Assembly: GCA_002367255.1 (NCBI GenBank)
Contig: DFBD01000247.1
Coordinates: forward strand, 6,224 to 11,683
DNA from: Rhodobacterales bacterium UBA3089
Lineage (GTDB): Bacteria > Pseudomonadota > Alphaproteobacteria > Rhodobacterales > Rhodobacteraceae
Direction of reading: 5' to 3'
DNA: 5,460 bases
Each line of letters opens with the position of its first letter. The first letter of the stretch is position 1. Shown here one piece after another: positions 1 to 4,514 of the stretch. A model generated the notes under the pieces. That model saw nothing but the letters and a program-made list of their open reading frames with translations. It did no database searches and was not told the DNA's origin. Made by a program: the position numbers and the translations under genes.

Positions 1-411
1 ACCTGCATTGCCGTTGTTGCCGTTACCACCTTTGTTGCCATTTTCACTGGCGGCGTTGGCATGGCTATTGGTCTGTTCCGGCAGGTCCCTGGTATTTTCC
101 TGCGCCAAATCACGCAAAACTTCGCCAGTTGTCGGGTTCAATATAACTTCGCGCACCTCGGTTGCTGAATAGGCAACCAATCGCGCGCGGCCAAGGAAAG
201 TGCGATGAATTTCAACATATGTAAAACCGGCGGCTGCTAGATCCGCAACCGCATTCCGTACAGATTGCCGATCCGCGATTCTGGCGGACTCGACAACAAT
301 CTGAACGCCAGATGGCACCTCGCGCGAAACATCTACAGGCTGTGCAAAGCCCCCGCCCACGAAAAGCATCGAGGCCGTCATTACCGTTGCTATTAGATTT
401 CCAGTTCGCAT
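1..411 (-). CDS. Exported PepSY-like small protein with Gly/Asn-rich tail (partial, 3' end outside window)
   Basis: The frame is open from an ATG at 409-411 to the window edge, giving 137 residues without a stop, so the C-terminus is missing. A GGAGG ribosome binding site ends 4 nt upstream of the ATG and fixes the start. Residues 1-23 form a signal peptide with a hydrophobic core and an Ala-X-Ala-like end (GGGFA, then QP), so the product should be exported. The middle part, about residues 75-108, reads VEIHRTFLGRARLVAY and then EVILNPTTGEVLRD. This resembles the PepSY-like beta-strand and 'NP.TGE.LRD' pattern of small periplasmic proteins in Rhodobacterales. The visible end becomes rich in Asn, Gly and Ala. 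Function is unknown; PepSY-type domains are thought to act as inhibitors or sensors in the periplasm, but nothing here shows that. It lies downstream of the 213-aa gene in the same orientation, with a terminator-like hairpin between them, so it is probably transcribed separately. Confidence 0.8.
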   Translation of the reverse strand, partial: MRTGNLIATVMTASMLFVGGGFAQPVDVSREVPSGVQIVVESARIADRQSVRNAVADLAAAGFTYVEIHRTFLGRARLVAYSATEVREVILNPTTGEVLRDLAQENTRDLPEQTNSHANAASENGNKGGNGNNGNAG

Positions 412-421
412 TTTGCCTCCA

Positions 422-459
422 ACACTTAATCTTGAACTATTTTACTATCATTTAAGTGT
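422..459. repeat. 8-bp inverted repeat upstream of the PepSY-like gene
   Basis: ACACTTAA at 422-429 is repeated as its exact reverse complement TTAAGTGT at 452-459, with 22 nt between the arms. It lies 10-50 nt upstream of the start codon at 411 on the minus strand, in the 5' leader or promoter region. It could be an operator or a leader hairpin. The spacer is AT-rich and no clear -35/-10 pair stands out, so the role is unassigned. Confidence 0.35.
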
Positions 460-523
460 GTGTCGTTAAGATACCCGAGTAACTGATCTTCGCCAAACTT
501 CATGCGAAAACCAGTTGCTTTGT

Positions 524-558
524 AAAGGGGGCCGCGATTACGAGCGGGCCCCTTTTTT
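524..558 (-). terminator. GC-rich hairpin terminator, possibly bidirectional
   Basis: The arms are 524-535 (AAAGGGGGCCGC) and 544-555 (GCGGGCCCCTTT). They form a 12-bp stem with one internal G-G mismatch around an 8-nt loop. It begins about 20 nt downstream of the TAA of the 213-aa minus-strand gene (579-581), so it most likely ends that transcript. The T-run is longer on the plus strand (T6 at 553-558) than on the minus strand (T3, then ACAAAG), so it should also work against plus-strand transcription. No plus-strand gene lies upstream, so I assign it to the minus strand. Confidence 0.65.
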
Positions 559-578
559 ATTGGTCTTTGCGGCTAAAG

Positions 579-1220
579 TTACTCAGAAAGCATTTCCCAA
601 AGTGCCGCCAGGGCTTCTTCGGAAAGGTTTTCAAAACCGGCGTCTGCTTCAGCTTGGGCTACAGCGGCTTCTGCCTCTTCCAACGCGGCCGGTATAGCAA
701 GCTCGGCTTCGAGCTGCGCAGCGTCGGCTTCTAGTGCAGCCAGTTCCTCGGCCAAAGCGGCAAGGTCAGCTTCATACGTTGCCGATGCTGGATCAAGTGC
801 TGCAATGTCAGATTCAACAGCTTCGATTGACCCACCTGTGCCGGAAATTGCGTCGATATCGCCCTGAATAAGCGCCGGATCACGAAGCGGATCTTCTGGA
901 TTAACGCCAGCGGCGGCATACGCATCAGCCGCGCCTTCCGTCGCCGATTCTACTGCTTCGCGCATTGTGGCAAGCATGCCAACCGCGCTATTAGGGGCGG
1001 CATTCAAGAACGCCTGCTCCGAAGCGTGGGCCGCATTGCCCCATTTTAGTTCGGATGCAATTGCGCCATTACCATTACCATTACCATTACCATTACTATT
1101 GCCATTTTCAGCCGCATGACCACCGCGTTCAGCACCGTTACCTTTGCCTTGCGCAAATACAGCGCCGCTGCTCAATAGGGTGACTGTCAGTGCTGCTAGC
1201 ACCAGTTTTTTCTTATTCAT
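579..1220 (-). CDS. Exported low-complexity Asn-Gly / Ala-Glu-rich protein
   Basis: This is a complete 213-residue ORF. Its ATG is preceded by AGGAG with about 7 nt spacing (CTCCT at 1228-1232 on the plus strand). Residues 1-23 are a Sec signal peptide: MNKKK, a hydrophobic core, then AVFA before Gln24. Residues 25-52 are Gly/Asn-rich and include a run of Asn-Gly pairs encoded by a perfect hexanucleotide repeat. Residues 56-90 carry a denser motif, NAAHAS..AFLNAAPNSAVG, which I recall from uncharacterised exported alphaproteobacterial proteins. Residues 131-194 are Ala/Glu/Leu-rich with heptad-like spacing and probably form a long helix or coiled coil. The C-terminus is acidic (ENLSEEALAALWEMLSE). 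No catalytic residues are evident and the protein is strongly acidic. Function is unknown; a periplasmic or surface structural role is only a guess. It lies upstream of the PepSY-like gene, which shares an Asn-Gly-rich segment. Confidence 0.88.
   Translation of the reverse strand: MNKKKLVLAALTVTLLSSGAVFAQGKGNGAERGGHAAENGNSNGNGNGNGNGAIASELKWGNAAHASEQAFLNAAPNSAVGMLATMREAVESATEGAADAYAAAGVNPEDPLRDPALIQGDIDAISGTGGSIEAVESDIAALDPASATYEADLAALAEELAALEADAAQLEAELAIPAALEEAEAAVAQAEADAGFENLSEEALAALWEMLSE
1066..1095 (-). repeat. Hexanucleotide tandem repeat (5 x CCATTA on plus strand)
   Basis: Five perfect copies of CCATTA lie head to tail, followed by two degenerate copies (CTATTG, CCATTT) to 1107. On the minus strand each unit encodes Asn-Gly, giving residues 43-51 of the exported protein. 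Because the unit is two codons long, gain or loss of copies by slippage would change protein length without breaking the frame. Confidence 0.9.
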
Positions 1221-1466
1221 GTTTTTCTCCTAGAGGACCACTGCGATCAAGCGCCTATGTGTTCCTGATAAATGTTGGCATATTAATTGCGATAACTTTT
1301 AAATTTACCGTACCACTAAGACACCGGATTCGGGGCGTGGTAAATTGAACAAAAGGTTAAATCATGGGTTTAAACTAAAGGTTACGCCCCAAAAGGCGGG
1401 CACTTAACCTCGTATTCGTTTGTAAGCACTACAAAATCCTGCTGGAAACCCTGTCCAGAGTTTAAA
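1221..1466. other. Intergenic region between the glycosyltransferase pseudogene and the exported protein gene
   Basis: I see no gene here on either strand. The region should hold the promoter of the minus-strand gene at 579-1220, but only a weak -10-like TAATAT (minus strand, about 1280-1285) with no matching -35 is visible. It contains an inverted repeat at 1302-1346 and two direct copies of AAAGGTTA (1352-1359 and 1377-1384). A small CTGGA/TCCAG hairpin at 1442-1458 lies just after the pseudogene stop and lacks a good T-run. Confidence 0.5.
1302..1346. repeat. Inverted repeat AATTTACC / GGTAAATT
   Basis: AATTTACC at 1302-1309 and its exact reverse complement at 1339-1346 flank a 29-nt interior. 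Two G-T wobbles could extend the stem to 10 bp in RNA. The interior contains a smaller CCG-GATT-CGG hairpin (1324-1333). It lies 80-125 nt upstream of the exported protein start on the minus strand, so it may be an operator or a leader structure. No known motif was recognised. Confidence 0.35.
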
Positions 1467-2297
1467 TTATACCAATCCCGAAAACCTGCTTGGAATGCGC
1501 ACAACCGGGTTCTTTGGTATCATCGCTGGCTTGTTCCAAGCATAAACCGGCCGGTGTCGCGTTTGATACTTTCGCGCATCAGCAAAATAATCATCGCCAT
1601 CTATCGGGTCAGATTCGGCAATGATTTTGAAAAGCTTTTCGCGACGGGACAAGTGGCCGGACCACCCCGTTGTAAGGCGGTCTCCATCTGCGGTTTTCCC
1701 TGTCGCCAGTTGATAATCAACCATACCGAAGTGAAACAGGAAAAGGTTGGGGTCGATGTGAAAATTCCTCCCCTTGATCCGGTGCATCCCCGATCCCCAG
1801 GTCACAGGACGAAATGCAACGCTCGGTTTCGTGTATCTGGATGAAAGATGTGCGAACTCGCGTTAATCGAGAAAAGGCCGTGAAACATCGAGCGGCTCTT
1901 CAAGGTTAATATGCTGCCCCACATCAAGGCCAAGACCGGACAACGATGACCGGGATTTTGACTGGGACAAATATTCGGCCAAGGAAGTATTCAACTGCGG
2001 GTCAACAACAAGAAATTCATCGACATCCGTTACTATGACAGCGTCAAAATACTTGAAAAGCCCTCTTGCCAGATACGACATAACCTGCGCCCGACGCCGC
2101 ATCGCGGGCACTCGCTTCAACGGTATATGCGGCAAATAGAGGGAGTTAACCCCTTCAGCCGCCTTCGGAACCGCTTGATCGTGCCCATCCATAAAAACAT
2201 ACAGGTTTTTAACGCCGAGCTGATCTCCGTAATAGCGCACCCATTTTTCGAGGAACATTTCATCATTCCGGACAGTCGTTATCGCCGCGATTTTCAT
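1467..2297 (-). pseudogene. Family 2 type glycosyltransferase interrupted by an in-frame TAA
   Basis: Starting at the ATG at 2295-2297, the frame encodes 144 residues, hits TAA at 1863-1865, and continues in the same frame for 131 more residues to a second TAA at 1467-1469. No frameshift is needed. The N-terminal part starts MKIAAITTVRNDEMFLEKWV, typical of the Glyco_tranf_2_4 type of glycosyltransferase. It carries a DxD-type motif, TDVDEF, at residues 90-95 for metal and nucleotide-sugar binding. After the stop the family-like sequence continues without a break: REFAHLSSRYTKPSVAFRP, then TWGSGMHRIKG, an HFGMVDY segment and a C-terminal RFSGLV. A total of about 276 codons fits such proteins. 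The stop stands where a Gln would be plausible, so CAA to TAA is the simplest change. A TTG start at 2330 is possible but less likely, because the family sequence begins at MKIAA. The intact enzyme would transfer a sugar in surface polysaccharide synthesis; the exact substrate is unknown. A sequencing error remains possible. Confidence 0.82.
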
Positions 2298-2337
2298 AGT
2301 ATAATTGCTCTCGAATGAATTGTTCACCAATGTTTAG

Positions 2338-2541
2338 TGTATCATTTTCATAAATACCCCAAGAGTTCAATCTCGTACTATTTCAGAGCTGAAAAGACTT
2401 AACAGCCACCCCGTTCACTATAGCACAGTTCAACGGATCGCCCGAAAAGCACAGGCAGCCGACCTGCGCATCAATGGGGATGCCGCAGAAACCTGTATTG
2501 AACATGCTTTGGAAAGATTACTTGCATCTGCTTACAGATAA
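2338..2541 (+). other. Start-less open frame, possible gene remnant
   Basis: From the TAG at 2335-2337 this plus-strand frame stays open for 67 codons to TAA at 2539-2541, but it has no ATG or GTG and its only TTG is near the end. From about 2386 on, the reading looks protein-like: ELKRLNSHPVHY, then RIARKAQAADLRINGDAAET and an amphipathic helix-like CIEHALERLLASAYR. It overlaps the 3' end of the convergent 60-aa ORF by 24 nt. It may be the tail of a decayed gene or a chance open frame. I do not recognise a family. Confidence 0.2.
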
Positions 2542-2818
2542 ACGATTGGATATCAGGACTGTAGCCAAGAGAGCAATCGCCAGAGCCGGAATATGTGTGC
2601 CGTCAGATTGAAGCCACATCTCGACGTGGGTATATGTTATATCCTGACCGGAATTCCCCACATAATCATGCCCGACGCCTATATCTTTTAATTTGGCCAT
2701 TCTAGCCTCCATCACTAATTCAACCGTAGCGTTTCCATTCTGAAACCGACTTCAGGGTTATGGATTTTGAGGGTGACCAATTAGTTAAGAACAAATGCTT
2801 CCAGAGCTGAAAATACTT
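2384..2818. repeat. 17-bp direct repeat pair flanking the 60-aa ORF
   Basis: CAGAGCTGAAAAGACTT at 2384-2400 and CAGAGCTGAAAATACTT at 2802-2818 match at 16 of 17 positions and are in direct orientation, 418 bp apart. The 60-aa minus-strand ORF lies between them. They may mark an insertion or duplication boundary, or two binding sites. The neighbouring bases do not extend the match, and no transposase or integrase is present in the window. Confidence 0.5.
2518..2700 (-). CDS. Hypothetical small protein with C-terminal hydrophobic segment
   Basis: This is a 60-residue ORF starting at the ATG at 2698-2700. A strong GGAGG lies 5 nt upstream, which favours this start over ATG codons further upstream that overlap the ribosome binding site. 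Residues 1-35 are polar, with the segment KLKDIGVGHDYVGNSGQDIT. Residues 37-50 (IPALAIALLATVLI) are hydrophobic and are followed by a basic tail NRLSVSRCK. This suggests a single, rather short membrane segment anchored near the C-terminus with the tail in the cytoplasm. I do not recognise the family. It lies alone, about 220 nt upstream of the glycosyltransferase pseudogene on the same strand, and is flanked by a 17-bp direct repeat. Good ribosome binding site placement is the main support; it could still be a spurious ORF. Confidence 0.5.
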   Translation of the reverse strand: MAKLKDIGVGHDYVGNSGQDITYTHVEMWLQSDGTHIPALAIALLATVLISNRLSVSRCK

Positions 2819-3059
2819 CAAATATTAGGCAAATTAGACCGTTCCCGGAGTTAAGCGACTCCTTTGAACGCATATCGTACCTTAAAGAAAAGAGACGAAA
2901 TTACAGGCGAAGCGCCGTGCGGCAGGCTCGCGGGGTGACCACAATCGAGGCTCTTGGTATCGCAAGCTGTGTAAGCTTTTCGTTTACTTGCGCGCGGCAA
3001 CCTGCCAAAGTATTCCCGTCTTAACCGCCACATCTATGGCACATTGAATGAGGTTTATT
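2701..3059. other. Gene-free stretch between the divergent 60-aa ORF and DUF2892 gene
   Basis: No convincing gene is visible. The frames open here on the minus strand lack a ribosome binding site and are rich in Arg, Cys and Ser, as expected of chance frames. The region must hold divergent promoters for the 60-aa ORF and the DUF2892 gene, but no clear consensus pair is seen. It contains a two-part hairpin at 2841-2869 (GTTC/GAAC outside GGAGT/ACTCC), a 9-bp bulged hairpin at 2961-2992 and a small GGCA/TGCC hairpin at 2996-3006. Confidence 0.5.
2961..2992 (+). repeat. Bulged 9-bp hairpin upstream of the DUF2892 gene
   Basis: CGCAA (2961-2965) pairs with TTGCG (2988-2992) and GTAA (2971-2974) pairs with TTAC (2984-2987). 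The result is a 9-bp stem with a 5-nt bulge and a 9-nt loop. It ends about 67 nt before the start codon at 3060, so it could lie in a leader or in the promoter. No T-run follows it. Confidence 0.3.
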
Positions 3060-3278
3060 ATGTTCAAGAAAAATGTTGGAAACATCGATCGCATTATCCG
3101 CGCCATCATTGGCGTCGCGGGCTTGGCGGCCTTCTTTCTTGTCGCCACGACCGGCATCCTGCACTGGGTATTCCTGATCGTTGGCGTGATCGGCCTTGCC
3201 ACAGCGGCAATGTCGTCCTGCCCGATCTACAGCATCTTCGGCATACGCACTTGCCCGATGGAAACCAGTGAAAAATAA
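3060..3278 (+). CDS. DUF2892 (YgaP-type transmembrane domain) small membrane protein
   Basis: This is a 72-residue inner membrane protein. The ATG at 3060 is chosen because GAGG (3050-3053) lies 6 nt upstream; an in-frame ATG at 3048 would overlap that site, and family members begin like MFKKNVG. The sequence has the family layout: an N-terminal KNVGNIDRIIRAIIG amphipathic stretch (residues 4-18), one hydrophobic segment (about 16-30), a second (about 33-50), and the signature MSSCPIYSIFGIRTCPM (51-67) with two Cys-Pro pairs at 54-55 and 65-66. In some bacteria the domain is fused to a rhodanese (YgaP), and stand-alone copies are common near sulfur-handling genes, but no such gene is in this window. 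Specific function is unknown. It forms a single-gene unit closed by an intrinsic terminator. Confidence 0.9.
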   Translation: MFKKNVGNIDRIIRAIIGVAGLAAFFLVATTGILHWVFLIVGVIGLATAAMSSCPIYSIFGIRTCPMETSEK

Positions 3279-3286
3279 TAGGCAAC

Positions 3287-3303
3287 GCCACGTGTCACGT
3301 GGC
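3287..3303. repeat. 17-nt palindrome GCCACGTG-T-CACGTGGC
   Basis: Two perfect 8-bp arms surround a single central T. As RNA it would fold as a 6-bp stem with a 5-nt loop. It lies 9 nt after the DUF2892 stop and 10 nt before the real terminator stem, and has no T-run of its own. It may stabilise the 3' end of the mRNA or be a protein-binding palindrome. Confidence 0.55.
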
Positions 3304-3313
3304 ACATACCAAT

Positions 3314-3345
3314 AGGGGCGCGCGGGAAACTGTGCGTCCCTTTTT
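3314..3345 (+). terminator. Intrinsic terminator after the DUF2892 gene
   Basis: AGGGGCGCGC (3314-3323) pairs with GTGCGTCCCT (3332-3341). This gives a 10-bp stem with two G-U wobbles and an 8-nt loop, directly followed by a T5 run (3341-3345). It separates the DUF2892 transcript from the secE cluster. Confidence 0.85.
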
Positions 3346-3379
3346 ACATAAATGGTTAACGCCAAATCGTACATACGCA

Positions 3380-3412
3380 TTGTGTACGTGTTGTGTACGT
3401 GTTGTGTACACG
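3380..3412. repeat. Three tandem 11-bp units upstream of secE
   Basis: TTGTGTACGTG occurs at 3380-3390 and 3391-3401, and as TTGTGTACACG at 3402-3412. The last unit contains the palindrome GTGTACAC (3404-3411). An inverted partner CGTACA lies just upstream at 3368-3373. The 11-bp period puts the TGTAC cores on nearly the same helix face, as expected of an array of binding sites. It lies about 120-150 nt upstream of the secE start, between the DUF2892 terminator and secE, so it is a candidate operator or activator site for the secE-nusG transcript. Confidence 0.7.
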
Positions 3413-3457
3413 AAAAACACGCCAAAATTGCCAAAGGTTAACGCGCCCGAACCACTC

Positions 3458-3486
3458 TTGAATTCCCCTTTCTAAACGCGTATGTC
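3458..3486 (+). promoter_or_regulatory. secE: Candidate secE promoter (weak match)
   Basis: TTGAAT (3458-3463) is followed 17 nt later by TATGTC (3481-3486), a modest match to the sigma-70 -35/-10 consensus. It would start transcription about 35-40 nt before the secE ATG. The -10 fit is poor (3 of 6), so this is a suggestion only. Confidence 0.25.
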
Positions 3487-3529
3487 AGGGCCAACGAATG
3501 CATTCACAGAATTTTCAGGAGTCGCAGAC

Positions 3530-3727
3530 ATGGCTAAAGCCAACCCATTGCAGTTTGCCCAGCAGGTGCGGGCTGAAGTGTCCAAGGTCGTTTGGCCGAC
3601 CCAGCGCGAGACGCTTTTGACCACCGGTATGGTCTTCGTAATGGTGACACTCGCCGCGATTTTCTTCTCCATCGCGGATATAATTATTCGCTTCGGTTTA
3701 GACACGATTCTGCGCTTCGCCTCTTGA
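3530..3727 (+). CDS. secE: Preprotein translocase subunit SecE
   Basis: SecE is the small subunit of the SecYEG channel and clamps the two halves of SecY in the inner membrane. The 65-residue product is the short single-span form usual outside enterobacteria. Residues 13-24 (VRAEVSKVVWPT) are the conserved amphipathic cytoplasmic helix and the 'VxWPT' motif, followed by one membrane segment at about residues 30-49. The ATG at 3530 is chosen because AGGAG (3517-3521) lies 8 nt upstream and the protein then begins MAKANPLQF like its relatives; an in-frame ATG at 3482 would add 16 residues and lacks a ribosome binding site. It is followed by nusG, the usual order in bacteria. No tRNA-Trp gene is seen just upstream. 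Confidence 0.96.
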   Translation: MAKANPLQFAQQVRAEVSKVVWPTQRETLLTTGMVFVMVTLAAIFFSIADIIIRFGLDTILRFAS

Positions 3728-3771
3728 TTTCAATAAGGTAGCGCGGTATTAGCGCGAACTCCTATCTGACA

Positions 3772-3809
3772 AGAGCGTGCCTTGATTCGTCTACGCGCTC
3801 TGTTTTGGT
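3772..3809 (+). terminator. Terminator-like hairpin between secE and nusG (attenuator candidate)
   Basis: AGAGCGTG (3772-3779) pairs with CGCGCTCT (3794-3801) to give an 8-bp stem with one U-G wobble and a 14-nt loop. It is followed by G and a T-rich tract (TTTTGGTTT, 3803-3811). It lies 45 nt after the secE stop and 80 nt before nusG. It may partly end the secE transcript or mark a processing site. The broken T-run and large loop make it weaker than the terminator at 3314-3345. Confidence 0.45.
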
Positions 3810-3887
3810 TTGGAGGCGGGGCGCAAGTCTTTGATAATTTGAATAAAATGGACGCATGACGTTCTGATAACTAAAGGTCGAGCAACA

Positions 3888-4421
3888 ATGGCATTACGCT
3901 GGTATTCGGTGAGCGTTCTCTCGAACTTCGAGAAAAAGATTGCAGAGTCAATCCGCGAAGCCGCAGCACAAAACGGTCTCGAAGATGATATCGTCGAAGT
4001 TCTGGTTCCGACCGAAGAAGTTATCGAGGTCCGTAAGGGCAAGAAGATACAAGTCGAAAAACGCTTTATGCCGGGGTATATTCTGGTTCGGATGGAGATG
4101 TCCGACAAGGCCTATCACCTGATTAACGACACCAACCGCGTCATGGGCTTCTTGGGGCCAATGGGCAAGCCGGTTCCGATGCGCGACAAAGAAGTCGCTG
4201 CGCTGTTGAACCAGGTCGAGGAAAGCGCCGACAAACCACGCTCGATGATTTCCTTCGACGTTGGCGAGAAGGTCGATGTGGCCGATGGCCCATTCGAAGG
4301 CTTCAGCGGCATGGTCGAAGAAGTAGACAACGAAAACGAGCGCTTGAAAGTGACCGTTTCGATTTTTGGTCGGGAAACCCCGGTCGAACTGGAATTCATG
4401 CAGGTTAAAAAGCAAACCTGA
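3888..4421 (+). CDS. nusG: Transcription termination/antitermination factor NusG
   Basis: NusG binds the clamp of RNA polymerase, suppresses pausing, links polymerase to the leading ribosome through S10, and assists Rho. The product has 177 residues, the usual length. The N-terminal NGN domain (about residues 3-110) starts RWYSVSVLSNFEKK and carries the hallmark RFMPGYILVRM at 59-69. The C-terminal KOW domain (about 123-177) reads FDVGEKVDVADGPFEGFSG, with the conserved Gly-Pro-Phe turn, and ends ELEFMQVKKQT. The start is supported by AAGG 10 nt upstream (3874-3877) and by the family-typical beginning. It is 160 nt downstream of secE and 93 nt upstream of rplK; the rplK leader begins 9 nt after its stop. 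Confidence 0.97.
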   Translation: MALRWYSVSVLSNFEKKIAESIREAAAQNGLEDDIVEVLVPTEEVIEVRKGKKIQVEKRFMPGYILVRMEMSDKAYHLINDTNRVMGFLGPMGKPVPMRDKEVAALLNQVEESADKPRSMISFDVGEKVDVADGPFEGFSGMVEEVDNENERLKVTVSIFGRETPVELEFMQVKKQT

Positions 4422-4430
4422 ATGGTACCT

Positions 4431-4463
4431 GTGGGAGGTAAGCGTACGCGCAAGCCGAACCAC
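4431..4463 (+). promoter_or_regulatory. Ribosomal protein L1 binding leader (23S rRNA mimic) upstream of rplK
   Basis: GTGGGAGG at 4431-4438 and AAGCCGAACCAC at 4452-4463 repeat the two sides of the L1-binding site in 23S rRNA, as I recall it from E. coli (GUGGGAGG and AGCCGA...ACCAC). GTGG (4431-4434) pairs with CCAC (4460-4463), GG (4437-4438) can pair with CC (4455-4456), and GCG-TACG-CGC (4442-4451) makes the apical hairpin. In bacteria where it has been studied, L1 binds such a leader and represses translation of rplK and rplA. The site ends about 40 nt before the rplK ribosome binding site, in the right place for this. The assignment rests on motif resemblance. Confidence 0.72.
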
Positions 4464-4514
4464 TAAACGTGTTGGCCGGATGATCTGGTCAGCTGTGATA
4501 AACAGGAGGCCGTA

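Noticed and set aside
1228..1270. ECF sigma (EcfG-type) promoter from GGAAC on the minus strand
   Set aside because: GGAAC is present around 1260-1264, but no CGTT follows at 16-17 nt, so the -10 element is missing.
1863..1865. Recoding of the stop as selenocysteine or pyrrolysine
   Set aside because: Those use TGA or TAG; this codon is TAA and no obvious recoding hairpin follows.
2851..3033. 60-codon minus-strand open frame in the gene-free stretch
   Set aside because: No ribosome binding site, an Arg/Ser/Cys-rich chance-like composition and no recognised motif.
3380..3412. CRISPR-like array
   Set aside because: The 11-bp units are directly adjacent without spacers and only three in number, and no cas gene is present.
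3021..3434. 137-codon minus-strand open frame over the DUF2892 gene and the 11-bp repeats
   Set aside because: It is antisense to a clear DUF2892 gene and its terminator; the part over the tandem repeats is low-complexity and no good ribosome binding site precedes it.
3279..3529. tRNA-Trp gene, often found just before secE
   Set aside because: I looked for the T-loop GTTC and acceptor pairing on the plus strand and found none; the region holds a terminator and repeats instead.
4472..4500. Separate promoter for rplK (TTGGCC ... TGATAA)
   Set aside because: Poor match to both boxes, and the location downstream of the L1-type leader would bypass the feedback site.
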